Shown here piece after piece: positions 45,865 to 58,626 of a stretch of DNA of 64,000 bases (positions are counted from its first letter, which is position 1; every line of letters starts with the position of its first letter). The translations under genes were made by a program, and so were the position numbers. Source of the stretch: Symbiodinium natans (Eukaryota; Sar; Dinophyceae; Suessiales; Symbiodiniaceae); contig CAJNDS010002131.1 of NCBI GenBank assembly GCA_905221605.1, forward strand, positions 261,001-325,000, read 5' to 3'. The notes under the pieces are model-generated. The model worked only from the letters and a program-made list of their open reading frames with translations, did not search any database and was not told the origin of the DNA.

Positions 45865-48790
45865 GAGGAATTTAATTTATTTACCTATTAATTTCTTTAA
45901 TTTCTTTAATTTCTGGGGCTCTCTTGGGGAAATAAATGAAATTAAAGAAATTAATTAATTTCATTAATTTCTTTAATTTCTGGGCCTCTCTGTGCGAAAT
46001 TAAAGAAATTAATGAAATTAATTAATTTCTTTAATTTCATTAATTTCTTTAATTTGTTTTAATTAGTCCCGTGAGCCGGGGGGGCTCCCACAATTAATTT
46101 CTTTAATTTCTTTAATTTCTGGGCCTCTCTGTGAGAAATTAAAGAAATTAAAGAAATTAATTCCGGTAGCCCTTCGGGCTTGCGAGACTAATTAAAAGAA
46201 ATTAATGAAATTAAAGAAATTAAAGAAATTAATGAAATTAATTAATTTCTTTAATTTCTTTAATTTCTGGGCCTCTCTGTGAGAAATTAAAGAAATTAAA
46301 GAAATTAGTTAATTTCATTAATTTCTTTAATTTCTGGGCCTCCCTGTGAGAAATTAAAGAAATTAAAGAAATTAATTAATTTCATTAATTTCTTTAATTT
46401 CTGGGCCTCTCTGTGCGAAATTAAAGGAATTAAGAAATTAATTAATTTCTTTAATTTCATTAATTTCTTTAATTTATTTTAATTAGTCCCGTGAGCCGGG
46501 GGGGCTACCCCAATTAATTTCTTTAATTTCTTTAATTTCTGGGCCTCTCTGTGAGAAATTAAAGAAATTAAAGAAATTAATTCAGGTAGCCCTTCGGGCT
46601 TGCGAGACTAATTAAAAGAAATTAAAGAAATTAAAGAAATTAAAGAAATTAATGAAATTAATTAATTTCTTTAATTTCTTTAATTTCTGGGCCTCTCTGT
46701 GAGAAATTAAAGAAATTAAAGAAATTAATTAATTTCATTAATTTCTTTAATTTCCGGGCCTCTCTGTGAGAAATTAAAGAAATTAAAGAAATTAAATAAT
46801 TTCATTAATTTCTTTAATTTCTGGGCCTCTCTGTGCGAAATTAAAGAAATTAATTAATTTCTTTAATTTCATTAATTTCATTAATTTCTTTAATTTATTT
46901 TAATTAGTCCCGTGAGCCGGGGGGCCCCCCCCAATTAATTTCTTTAATTTCTTTAATTTCTGGGCCTCTCTGTGAGAAATTAAAGAAATTAAAGAAATTA
47001 ATTCCGGTAGCCCTTCGGGCTTGCGAGACTAATTAAAAGAAATTAATGAAATTAAAGAAATTAAAGAAATTAATGAAATTAATTAATTTCTTTAATTTCT
47101 TTAATTTCTGGGCCTCTCTGTGAGAAATTAAAGAAATTAAAGAAATTAATTAATTTCATTAATTTCTTTAATTTCTGGGCCTCTCTGTGAGAAATTAAAG
47201 AAATTAAAGAAATTAATTAATTTCATTAATTTCTTTAATTTCTGGGCCTCTCTGTGCGAAATTAAAGAAATTAAAGAAATTAATTAATTTCTTTAATTTC
47301 ATTAATTTCATTAATTTCTTTAATTTATTTTAATTAGTCCCGTGAGCCGGGGGGGCCCCCCCAATTAATTTCTTTAATTTCTTTAATTTCTGGGCCTCTC
47401 TGTGAAAAATTAAAGAAATTAAAGAAATTAATTAATTTCATTAATTTCTTTAATTTCGGGGCCTCTCTGTGAGAAATTAAAGAAATTAAAGAAATTAATT
47501 AATTTCATTAATTTCTTTAATTTCTGGGCCTCTCTGTGCGAAATTAAAGAAATTAAAGAAATTAATTAATTTCTTTAATTTCATTAATTTCATTAATTTC
47601 TTTAATTTATTTTAATTAGTCCCGTGAGCCGGGGGGGCCCCCCCAATTAATTTCTTTAATTTCTTTAATTTCTGGGCCTCTCTGTGAAAAATTAAAGAAA
47701 TTAAAGAAATTAATTAATTTCATTAATTTCTTTAATTTCTGGGCCTCTCCGTGAGAAATTAAAGAAATTAAATAATTTCATTAATTTCTTTAATTTCTGG
47801 GCCTCTCTGTGCGAAATTAAAGAAATTAAAGAAATTAATTAATTTCTTTAATTTCATTAATTTCATTAATTTCTTTAATTTATTTAAATTAGTCCCGTGA
47901 GCCGGGGGGGCTACCCCAATTAGTTTCTTTAATTTCTTTAATTTCTGTGCCTCTCTGTGAGAAATTAAAGAAATTAAAGAAATTAATTCCGGTAGCCCTT
48001 CGGGCTTGCGAGACTAATTAAAAGAAATTAAAGAAATTAAAGAAATTAAAGAAATTAATGAAATTAATTAATTTCTTTAATTTCTTTAATTTCTGGGCCT
48101 CTCTGTGAGAAATTAAAGAAATTAAAGAAATTAATTAATTTCATTAATTTCTTTAATTTCTGGACCTCTCTGTGAGAAATTAAAGAAATTAAAGAAATTA
48201 ATTAATTTCATTAATTTCTTTAATTTCTGGGCCTCTCTGTGCGAAATTAAAGAAATTAAAGAAATTAATTAATTTCTTTAATTTCATTAATTTCATTAAT
48301 TTCTTTAATTTATTTTCATTAGTCCCGTGAGCCGGGGGGGGGCCCCCAATTAATTTCTTTAATTTCTTTAATTTCTGGGCCTCTCTGTGAGAAATTAAAG
48401 AAATTAAAGAAATTGATTCCGGTAGCCCTTCGGGCTTGCGAGACTAATTAAAAGAAATTAATGAAATTAAAGAAATTAAAGAAATTAATGAAATTAATTA
48501 ATTTCTTGAATTTATTGAATTTCTGGGCCTCTCTGTGAGAAATTAAAGAAATTAAATAAATTAATCAATTTCATTAATTTCTTTAATTTCTGGGCCTCTC
48601 TGTGCGAAATTAAAGAAATTAAAGAAATTAATTAATTTCTTTAATTTCATTAATTTCTTTGATTTTATTTAAATTAGTCCCGTGAGCCGGGGGGGCTCCC
48701 CCAATTAATTTCTTTAATTTCTTTAATTTCTTTAGTTTATGGGCCTCTCTGTGCGAAATTAAAGAAATTAAAGAAATAAATTCCGGTAGC
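45865..48790. repeat. GAAATTAAA higher-order satellite array
   Basis: About 2.9 kb of GAAATTAAAGAAATTAATT blocks in alternating orientation, punctuated by GGGCCTCTCTGTGAG, AGTCCCGTGAGCCGGGGGGG and GGTAGCCCTTCGGGCTTGCG. The AGTCCCGTGAG marker recurs near 46066, 46486, 46907, 47338, 47619, 47892, 48323 and 48677; spacing is often ~420-430 bp. Diverged copies lie at 50003-50300. Confidence 0.93.
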
Positions 48791-48814
48791 CCTTCGGGCT
48801 TGCGAGACTAGCCC

Positions 48815-49385
48815 CGAATTCGCTGTTTCCAAAACCATCGCAAGGAGCTTCCGTGGCTGGTTCCAAAACCATCGCAAATACCATGGTCCCCGAATTCGCT
48901 GGTTCCAAACGCATGGCACATACCATGGTCCCCGAATTCGCTGCTTCCAAAAGCATCGCAAATACCATGGTCCCCGAATTCGCTGTTTCCAAAACCATCG
49001 CAAGGAGCTTCCGTGGCTGGTTCCAAAAGCATCGCAAATTCCATGGTCCCCGAATTCGCTGGTTCCAAACCATGGCAAATACCATGGTCCCCGAATTCGC
49101 TGTTTCCAAAAGAATCGCAAATACCATGGTCCCCGAATTCGCTGTTTCCAAAACCATCGCAAATACCATGGTCCCCGAATTCGCTGGTTCCAAAAGCATC
49201 GCAAATACCATGGTCCCCGAATTCGCTGCTTCCAAAAGCATCGCAAATGCCATGGTCCCCGAATTCGCTGGCTCCAAAAGCATCGCAAATACCATGGTCC
49301 CCGAATTCGCTGGTTCCAAACCATGGCAAATACCATGGTCCCCGAATTCGCTGGTTCCAAAACCATCGCAAATACCATGGTTAAT
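48815..49385. repeat. 42-bp tandem repeat CATGGTCCCCGAATTCGCTG
   Basis: About 13 units. Because 42 is divisible by three, long frames are open on both strands (200 codons plus, 233 minus) with 14-residue periods. No start context, splice signal or second exon supports coding. Confidence 0.93.
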
Positions 49386-50000
49386 GATTTCGCAAAATCA
49401 CATGGTGCTCCAATGCCGAGCGTGCGAAAACATCGCAAATTTCATTGTTATTTAATTCCCGGCGTGCGAAACTCACTTCGGTCAGATTTCACTGTGCTTC
49501 TCTGCTCTTTGAAGCTCCAAGGTCTTCTTGCCAACCTCGCTCTTCTGTCCTTTTTTCTTTGAAAGGCGCTCTGGAGTGTGAGCTTGGACTTCAGAGCGAC
49601 TGCCGATGATGCTCATGGCTGACGGCTCTCGCGTTAGATGTTTTTGTCTTTTCTTTCATAGCATCGCGTTGACAGGACGTGCGCAGCCGAGTCGGGTGCA
49701 TGCAAGTGAAGTTCATACAGTTCAAGTCCGTTTACTTCAGATCTATTGAATGCCAATGAAGTGTATAGAGTTGACCACAAGTGCATGGCATTCAACTCAA
49801 CACACTTGAGTGCCATGCAGTTCGAGTGCATACACGTCCAGTATACAAGTGCAGTATACAAGTGAGTATGCAACCATATAAGTGCATACACTTAAGTGCA
49901 TACACTTGTCCAAGTGCATACAGTTCGAGCGCACAGAGTCAAGTGCATAGACTCAACGCACCGCAAATCGATGCTTTCGGGCCAATCGTCTTCTAGTTTA
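49386..50000. other. mostly unique DNA with imperfect AAGTGCATACA repeats
   Basis: From 49690 to 49960 the motif AAGTGCATACA(CTT/GTTC) recurs about ten times irregularly. No gene recognised. Confidence 0.55.
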
Positions 50001-50429
50001 AATTAGTCCCGTGAGCCGGGTGGGCTCCCCCAATTAATTTCTTTAATTTCTTTAATTTCTGGGTCTCTCTGTGAGAAATTAAAGAAATTAAAGAAATAAA
50101 AAAGAAATTAAAGAAATTAATTCAGGCAGCCGTTCGGGCTTGCGAGACTAATTAAACGAAATTACAGAAAGTAAAGAAATTCAAGAAATTGAGGGAGTTA
50201 AAGAAATTAAAGGTTTTCAGAAATTCAAACAATAAAGAAATCAAAGAAATTAAAGAAATTAATGAAATTCATGAAACTAATTCCGGCAGCTGTTCGGGCT
50301 TGCGAGATTAATGAAAACAAATTAAAGAAATTCACAATTCATTAATTTCCGTAACTTCTTCCTGTCTGTGAGAAAAACAAGAAATGCAAGAAGTTAATTC
50401 CGGTAGTCGTTCGGGCTTACCAAAAGCAA

Positions 50430-53400
50430 AGGAGAATCACGTCCCATTGAAAGATAGACGAGTTGTGTCTTTGTACGTTGCGAGGTGGGGGAGCTCTTTC
50501 ACAAGAGGTAGGTAGAGGACTCTCTCATGTCCGGCAAAGAGATAGAGACGATCTTTCATGACCCGCTACGAGATAGAGGAGCCTCTTTCATGTAAAGGGT
50601 AGGAAACGGTAGAGCTGCGAGCTCGTCTACCCATTGACGGGAAATGAGCAAGACAGGACATTAGAGTGCTCTTGTAGCTTGTATGAGTGAATTCTTGTCA
50701 TTGAAAAAGGGGAGCTCTTTCGCAAGCGGTAAAGTAGAGAACTCTCTCATTTGCTGGAAAGTCTTTCATGACCTATTGCGAGATAAAGAAGCTCTGCCAC
50801 GTAGAAGGTAGCAAACGGTAGAGCTGAGACGCTGAGAGCTCCTTTACCTAGGGACCTAGTGACGGGGAACCAAAAGGATAGGATATGAGAGAGCTCTCCT
50901 GAAGGAGTTCTTCAATCTCTGATTAGGAGATGAATGAGCTCCTGTCTCTTCTCATACGTAATGACAGACAGGAAATGAACGATGCCCTCCTCAAGAGTGG
51001 GAGAGAGGGAAGCCCTCTCTGACCTATTAGGAGATAGAAGAGCTTGCTCATTGCAAAATATCAAGAGGAGGAGCTCTTGCAGAAGTCATGACCTGTTAGA
51101 ATCCAGAGGAGATAGAAGAGCTTGCTCATTGCAAAAGGGGAAGCGGAGGAGCTCTTGCAGAAGAGGCAAGGAGCTCCTTCACTTGCTACAAAGACACAGA
51201 GGAGCTTTCAGACGACGTATATTCAGAGATAGCGAAACTCGATCACGTAGAGATAGAGACTCTCTTAATAGAGACTAATGAGTTATGTCATGTCTCATTT
51301 ATCGGACAGAGAATGGCCCAGGGCGACCTTCAAAACTCTTCATTGATAGAGAAGCTATTTCGGAAAACAAACATGGTGGAGAACTCTCTCATTCCTGCAA
51401 TGTGATACAGGAGGTCTCTCATGACCTCTTGTGAGATAGAGACCGGTTGCATCAGGGAAGTTTTCCCTGGAAACCCTTTGCTATTCCCTTACTTTGGTGC
51501 TGAAACCATCACGTTCTTGTTCCTTAATGCCCCAGTAAACCCTTGGAGAAAGAGGTGTTTTCAAGATGTGGTGGGGTATCTCATGTAGGAATGTACAATG
51601 GTTAGACACTAGCGCTCTTGCTTTCAAGAAGCAGTCTTGCAAGTAATGGCTCTGGGCTATGTCACGGGTTTGTTACGGTAATAGGCAGACTACACAAATA
51701 CACCCTCCATTAAATTCCCGTAGCCCTATAAACCCTACACCCTGCACGCGAATCCTGAGCCCCCTAAGACTCCTATGCACCCTACGATGAGATATAGTTC
51801 ATGGGAGAGCTCTTATACCGTTTATGAATGCATTCTTCTATCTTTGAGATGAAAGAGCTCCTCTATCTTCTCATAGGAAATGAAAGAGATCCTGCATATG
51901 AAAAGAAAAGACCCTTCGAGAAAAGTTAAAGAATGGTAACGAACCCATGTCATCAATCTTTTCATGCGTAATGAGAGCGCTCCACACTCTTAATGGGACA
52001 TGAAAGAGCTCCTCCATTTCTTTGAAATCAAAACCTTGCTTTCTCCCTGAGTGACAAAGATCTCTTGGAAATGAGAGATCTCTGCTACCACTTTCGAAAA
52101 AATGAGCTCCTATATCTCGGAGTCGGAAAGATAAAGATGTGAAAAGGAGCCCTCCCAAACCTACGAGGCGCCGGAGCACCCGCCCGCAGCTTTTCAAGCA
52201 GGAGAAAGGCTCTTTCGTAAGGGGCGGAGGAGCTCTGTCATTCCCTCAACCAGAGGGAGGGGAGCCCTCTCATGACCTATTCAAGAGAGAGGAGATAGAA
52301 GAGCTTGCTCATTGCTCTTTAGGATGCGGAGGAGCTTTTGCACAAGAGGCAAGGAGCTCTTCTACTTCTACAAACGCATAGAAGAGCGTTTAGATGACCT
52401 GTTACGAAATAGAATAAATGCTGTCTCACGTAAGCGAGAGAGACTGATGAGTTATGCGACGCTCCATTTCAGGGATAGGCCTTCGAAACCTTCAATTAGG
52501 GTTGATCTCTCGCAAAAAGGTAAAAGAGCTATGTCATTTCCTACGAAGCGATAAGCAGCCTAGAGACAATCGGCTTCTCTCATGTTTGCTTCATGGATAA
52601 AGAAGCTTTTCTCAACCAAAACCAAAGAGACGGATCATGTCCCATTGAAAGATAGACGAGTTCTGTCTTTGTACGTTACGAGGTGGGGGAGCTCTTTCAC
52701 AAGAGGTAGGTAGAGGACGCTCTCATGTCCGGCAAAGAGATAGAGACGATCTTTCATGACCCGCTACGAGATAGAGAGCCTCTTTCATGTAAAGGGTAAG
52801 ATATAGAAGAGCTGTGAGCTCCTTTACCTATCGACGGGAACTCTTATAGCTTTCATGAATGAGTTCTTGCCAGTGAACAAAGGGAGCTCTTTCACAAAGG
52901 GTAGATAGAGACCTCTCTCATTTCCTGTAAAAGAAAGAGGAGGTCTCTCACGACCTGATTATTGCGAGATAGAGAAGCTATGTCATATAAAGATAAGAAA
53001 TGGTAGAGCTGAGGACTCCTCTGCCTAGTGACGGGAAATCAGTTAGATAGGACATGAGACAACTCTCATACATTTCTTATGAATGAGTTCTTCAATCTCT
53101 GAATAGAAAATGAATGAGCTCCTGTGTCTTCGCATACGAAATGACAGTGTGGAAATGAGCTGTCTCATGACCTGTTAGGAAACAGAGGAGATAAAGAGCT
53201 TGCTCATTGCAAAAGAGGAAGCGGAGGGCTCTTGCAGAAGAGGCAAGGAGCTCCTTCACTTGCTGCAAAGATACAGAGGAGCTTTCAGATGACCTATTCA
53301 GAGATAGCGAAACTCGATCACGTAAACGATAGAGATTGAAAAGTTATGTCATGCCCCATTTCAGGGATAGAGAATGGCCTTCCAGACTTTCATTTCGAAT

Positions 53401-55520
53401 AAAGGAGAGATCTGTCACAGAAAGGTAGAAGAGCTATTCATTTCTTATTATATCACGGGTAGACAAGCTTTTTCTCAAATACAAACAAAAAACCTGGCTC
53501 ATGCACCATTGAAAGATAGACGAGTTCTGTCACTCTCGATCACAAGGTGGAGGAGCTCTTTCACACGAGGTAGGTAGAGCACGCTCTCTTTTCTTGCAAA
53601 GAGATAGAGAAGATCTGTCATGACTCCATGAACCGTTACGAGATAGAGAAGCCTCTTTCATGTAAAAGATAGGTCATGGTAGAGCTGAGAGCTCCTCTGC
53701 CTAGTGATGGCAAACGAGAAATAGGAACCAAAGGAGATAGAAGAGGTTGCTCATTGCAAAATAGGAAGCGGAGGAGCTATTGCAGAAGAGGCAAGCAGCT
53801 CCTTCACTTGCTGCGCAGACACAAAGGAGCTTTCAGATGACCTGTTCAGAGATAGCGAAACTCTCTCACGTAAACGATAGAGACTGATGAGTTGTGTCCC
53901 CATTCAAGGGATAGAGAATGGCCTTCCAAACTTTCATTTCGGGTAAAGAAGAGATCTGTCGCAAAAAGGTAGAAGAGCTATGTCATTTCTTATGCATCGA
54001 TAAACGGCTACTCGCATGATTTCTTCATCGATAGAGAAGCAGCTATTTCTGAATAGAAATTCACAATGGAGCTGTCTCATGTCCCAGTGAAAGATAGACG
54101 AGTTGTGGCATTTGATTTTGAGGTGAAGGAGCTCTTTCACAAGAGGTAGGTAGAGGACTCTCTAATGTTCTGCAAAGAGATAGAGACAATCTTTCTTGAC
54201 CCGCTACGAGATAGAGGAGCCTCTTCCATGTAAAGGGTAGGATGTGGTAGAGCTGTGAGCTCCTCTACCTATCGACGGGAAATTAACAAGAAAGTACATT
54301 CGAGAGCTCTTACAGCTTCTATGAATGAGTTCTTGTGATTGAACAAAGGGAGCTCTTTCACAAAAGGTAGATAGAGACCTCTCTCATTTCCTGCAAAAGA
54401 AAGAGGAGGTCTCTCATGACCTATTGCGAGATAGAGAAGCTATGTCATACAAAAGATACGAAATGGTAGAGCTGAGCGCTGGTGACGGCAAATGAACTAG
54501 GTAGGACATGAGAGAGCTCTTATACATTGTATGAGAGATTTCTTATATCTATATCTCTTGTGAACGAGTTCTTCAATCTCTGACTAGGAGATGAATGAGC
54601 TCCTGTATCTTCTCATACGAAATGACAGAATGGATATAAATGATGTCCTCTAGCTGTTAACGCAACATGAAAAAACCTCCTCTATCCCCTAAAAGAGAAG
54701 GAGAGAGGGAAGCCCGCTCATGACCTATTAGGAACCAGAGGAGATAAAAGAGCTTGCTCATTGCAAAATAGGAAGCGGAGGGCTCTTGCAGAAGAGGCAA
54801 GGAGCTCCTTCACTTGCTGCAAAGATACAGAGGAGCTTTCAGATGACCTATTCAGAGATAGCGAAACTCTATCACGTAAACGATAGCGAGAGATGCGTTA
54901 TGTCATGTCCCATTTGATGGACAGAGAATGGCCCAGAGTGGCCTTCAAAACTCTTCATTGATAGAGAAGCTGCGAAGCTATTTCTGAAAATCGACATAGA
55001 AGAGAACTCTCTCATTTCCTGCAGCGTGAAAAAGGAGGTCTCTCATGACCTATTGCGAGATAGAGAAATTTCAGGTAAGAGTTAGGTAATGGTAGAGCTG
55101 GGCACGCCTCTGCCTCTTGACGAGAAATGAGCTCGTGTATACTTCATGAATGCGTTCTTCTATCTCTCAGATGAAAGAGCTCCTCGATCCTTCTTATAGG
55201 GCATGAAAGAAATCCTGTGTTCGAACTGAAAAGACCCTTTGATAAGCAAAAGAAAAAGGGAAACGAATCGATGCCTTCTATCTTTTAGTGCAGAGCTTCT
55301 CACTTCTAATGCGACATGATAGAGCTCCTCTATTTTCTTGGAAATGAAACAGCTTGCGTTCTCTCCTGAGTGAAAGATGTCTCTGTCGTGGAAATGAGAT
55401 CTCCTCTATGTTTCTAAGAAATGAGATAGCTCACCTCTACCTCGTAATCGGAAATGAGAGAGCCCTTCGCCCCTCTTCAGGCTATGAAACAACTTGTCTA
55501 TCTCTTACTTCAAAGTGTGC
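50430..55520. repeat. 5-kb GAGCTC-rich domain of dispersed long repeats
   Basis: Modules recur in shuffled spacing: ATTGAAAGATAGACGAGTT at about 50447, 52647, 53509 and 54088; AGAGGCAAGGAGCTCCTTCA at about 51162, 53238, 53786 and 54795, with a diverged copy near 52340. GGAGCTCTTTC and its variants are very frequent. Telomere-like tracts are absent and no long frame or exon pattern was seen. Confidence 0.8.
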
Positions 55521-55574
55521 TAGAGCTACATGGCTGCACTTGCTGGCGCCGGTGCACACACAGACCAAACCTTC

Positions 55575-55735
55575 ACTATTACTGTTACTACTACTAATAC
55601 TATTACTAGAATTATTACTATTCCTATTCCTATTACTATTACTAGTACTATTATTATTCCTATTACAATTACGGTCAGTATTATTATACTCATAATAATA
55701 TTAAAATTATTATTATTATTATTATTGCACTACTA
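55575..55735. repeat. (ATTACT)n-type microsatellite
   Basis: Degenerate TATTAC/TATTCC units then TTATTA. Confidence 0.88.
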
Positions 55736-55875
55736 CTGAAAGAAGAACCAGCCGTGAAATAGACCCTAAAGGTCTCGGCCACATATATATATATATATAT
55801 GTATAGGGCCCTCATTCCCTTATTCCCTACTAAGAACCAGGGGGTTAGGGGTAGGGGGGGGGGGGTTTAGTATCC

Positions 55876-56156
55876 TAAACCCTAAGCCCTAAGCCCTAAG
55901 CCCTAAGCCCTAAGCCCTAAACCCTAAACCCTAAACCCTAAACCCTAAACCCTTCAGGGGCTTATGGTCTTTAGGGGCTTCGACGAGTCTAGGGTCGGAA
56001 GATGCAGGATCCTTCGGGAGCACTTGGGGATGCTCGGGTTTAGGGTTTAGGGTTTAGGGTTTAGGGTTTAGGGTTTAGGGTTTAGGGTTTAGGGTTTAGG
56101 GTTTAGATGGGTTTGGGGTTTAGATGGGTTTGGGGTTTAGGGTTTAGGGTTTAAGG
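55876..56156. repeat. facing CCCTAAA (55876-55952) and TTTAGGG (56036-56156) arrays
   Basis: They enclose an ~85-bp island open on both strands, a possible exon of undecided strand. Confidence 0.88.
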
Positions 56157-56167
56157 ATTGTTTGTTC

Positions 56168-56240
56168 CCTTCTGATCCGCCTCCCACGCTTAAGGACAAG
56201 CGATGTCGGGGACCCATCGGGAACTAAGCCATGAGACCAC
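56168..56240 (-). CDS. candidate coding exon
   Basis: Acceptor TTGAAGTGCAG, about 24 codons including GLVPDGSPTSLVLKRGRR, possible GA donor before GAACAAAC. TTTAGGG tract on its left. Confidence 0.35.
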
Positions 56241-56407
56241 CTGCACTTCAAAACCTAAACCCGAAGCCTCGAATCTAGATAGGGTCTAGGGTTTAGGGTT
56301 TAGGGTTTCGGATCTAGAGTTCAGGGTTTCAATCTAAACCCTCAACCCCAAAGTCTTCAAACCCCACCCTAAATCCCCAAGCCCGCAAGCCCTAAACCCG
56401 GATGAGC

Positions 56408-56471
56408 CTTGAGGTGTGCGCCGTTCAAAGCCCCCACGCGGTCGCCAGGAAGGATCTGCGAGCTTGGATTC
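56408..56471 (-). CDS. coding exon, unknown gene
   Basis: Acceptor CATGCCCCAG, 21 codons (SKLADPSWRPRGGFERRTP), GC donor CAAG|GCTCAT. Clean of repeats. Confidence 0.48.
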
Positions 56472-56761
56472 CTGGGGCATGAACCGAAACCTACCTTTCT
56501 GTGTCCCACAAACCCCAGATTACTACGCAGCCCACAAAAACACGGCTTAGGGTTCTTTAGGATAGGGTTTAGGGACCCTGGACCCTAAGCCCCCAAAAAC
56601 CGGGCGACTTGGGTATGTCCAGTACTACACACAAGCCACGGAGGGTCTTCATCATTGGAATAAGGTTTTGGGGGTTATGAGAGTATAATTGTAAAGGAGC
56701 CACAAGGTAAAGCTATTAGTAATTACCCCTATATTAGTTGGGTGCTAGACATAAGGGCAAC

Positions 56762-56798
56762 TTCCAGCGCTCCTTCCCTCCGTTATCAGTGAGCAGGC
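56762..56798 (-). CDS. candidate coding exon
   Basis: Acceptor GGCTTCGAG, codons LLTDNGGKERW, donor AA|GTTGCC. CCCTAAA-type tract on its right. Confidence 0.4.
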
Positions 56799-57367
56799 CT
56801 CGAAGCCCTTGGAAAACCCTGCGACCCTGCACCCCCTAAACCCTAGACGCTAAAGGCTAAACCCTAAACCCTAAACCCTAACCGCCTCCCCCCCTGGTGG
56901 GAGTCTTTCTTCTTTGTTGTTGATGTTTTTTGCTGTTGCTGCGGGGCGCGTTTTGTTTTTGCTGTTGCCGCGGGGTGCGTCTGTGTTTTTGTTGCTGCGG
57001 GACGGTGGGGCGCCTCTTTTTGGTTGTTGCTGCGGGGCGCATTTGTTTTGCTGTTGCTGCTCGGCGCGAGCGAGTTCACTCAGTCACTGGAAGGCCCGTG
57101 TTTTTTGTTGCTGTACGCACCCTAAACTCTAAACCCTAAACCCGCTCATTTGTTATGTTGCCGCGGGGGCGTGGTTTTGTTTTGCTGCCGCCGCGGACCG
57201 CCAACAGCAAAAAACAAAACACAGGTTCCCTTCGCCTTGCTTGAGCCGAGATTCCCGAATTTGCCTCAGCCCTCTCTTTAGGGTTTATAGGGTTTTGTGT
57301 TGGGGTTTCGGTTTCGGGTTTCAGGTCTCAAGCTGCTGCGTGACTGCGTGAACCTGGGAAAACCCAT

Positions 57368-57560
57368 CAAAAACAAACTTTTTTCCAATCAAAAAAAAAC
57401 TTTTCCCGACCAATCTAAAAAATTTTCCAAAGATCAAGAAAAAACTTTTTTCCAATCAAAAAAAAACTTTCTTTGGGTATTTATAAGAGATCTAGAATGA
57501 ATTTATTCGAGAAGCGGGAATCAAAAAAAAACTTTTTCCTAATCAAAAAAAATCCTTGGT
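57368..57560. repeat. AACTTTTTTCCAATCAAAAA minisatellite
   Basis: Four to five units, interrupted. The same unit lies in inverse orientation at 61660-61740. Confidence 0.85.
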
Positions 57561-57679
57561 AGTCTACAAGAGGTTTTGCCTCTCTTGGACGATACCGCAT
57601 TCGACGCAAAGATATGTATAGTTTAGTGTGCATGTGTGTATATATATATATGTGTATATATGTCTTGGGCGGCAAAACA

Positions 57680-58408
57680 GACACTCCTTTCTGCACGGCT
57701 TAAAAAAAGCGGGGGGGTTGGGGGGGGCGCAGCCCCCCCCCATTTGCAAACACAATGCTCACACGATGTTTTTCAACTAGTTTCTTGGGCTTTGAAGCAC
57801 GCTTGGTACGGCTTAAAAAAAGCGGGGGGGGTTGGGGGGGGCGCAGCCCCCCCCCATTTGCAAACACCCTGCTCACATGATGGGTGTCAACAAGTTTCTT
57901 GGGCTTTGAAGCACGCTCTGCACGGCTTAAAAAAAGCGGGGGGGTTGGGGGGGGCGCAGCCCCCCCCCATTTGCAAACACAATGCTCACACGATGTTTTT
58001 CAACTAGTTTCTTGGGCTTTGAAGCACGCTTGGTACGGCTTAAAAAAAGCGGGGGGGGTTGGGGGGGGCGCAGCCCCAGCCCCATTTGCAAACACCCTGC
58101 TCACATGATGGGTGTCAACAAGTTTCTTGGGCTTTGAAGCACGCTCTGCACGGCTTAAAAAAAGCGGGGGGGTTGGGGGGGGGGCAGCCCCCCCCCCATT
58201 TGCAAACACAATGCTCACACGATGTTTTTCAACTAGTTTCTTGGGCTTTGAAGCACGCTTGGTGCGGCTTAAAAGAAGCGGGGGGGGGTCACGCTCTGCA
58301 CGGCTCAAAAAAAAGAGGCGGGGGGGTTTGGGGGGGCGCAGCCCCCCCCCCCACTTGCAAACACAATGTTTTTTCAACTAGTTTCTTGGGCTTTGAAGCA
58401 CGCTTGGT
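57680..58408. repeat. ~115-bp satellite, alternating A/B units, copy 1
   Basis: Each unit carries TTTCTTGGGCTTTGAAGCAC, a GGCTTAAAAAAAGC block, G-run then GCAGCC and C-run, and CATTTGCAAACAC. A units have CACGATGTTTTTCAACTAG; B units have CATGATGGGTGTCAACAAG. Confidence 0.93.
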
Positions 58409-58626
58409 TAGGGTTTAGGGTTTAGGGTTTAGGGTTTAGGGTTTAGGGTTTAGGGTTTAGGGTTTAGGGTTTAGGGTTTAGGGTTTAGGGTTTAGGGTTT
58501 AGGGTTTAGGGTTTAGGGTTAGGGTTTAGGGTTTAGGGTTTAGGGTTTAGGGTTTTTCGGGTTTAGGGTTAGGGTTTAGGGTTTAGGGGGTTTTAGGGTT
58601 TAGGGTTTAGGGTTTAGGGTTTAGGG
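58409..58626. repeat. TTTAGGG array inserted in the 115-bp satellite
   Basis: Starts abruptly after GAAGCACGCTTGG and ends abruptly at TTTTGAAGCACGCTTGG, where the satellite resumes. Confidence 0.93.

Noticed and set aside
48815-49385. CRISPR array
   Set aside because: Contiguous 42-bp repeats without unique spacers, in a eukaryotic setting.
48737-49455. 200-233-codon frames as a repeat-protein gene
   Set aside because: Equal openness on both strands is explained by the 42-bp period; no flanking exon or start context.
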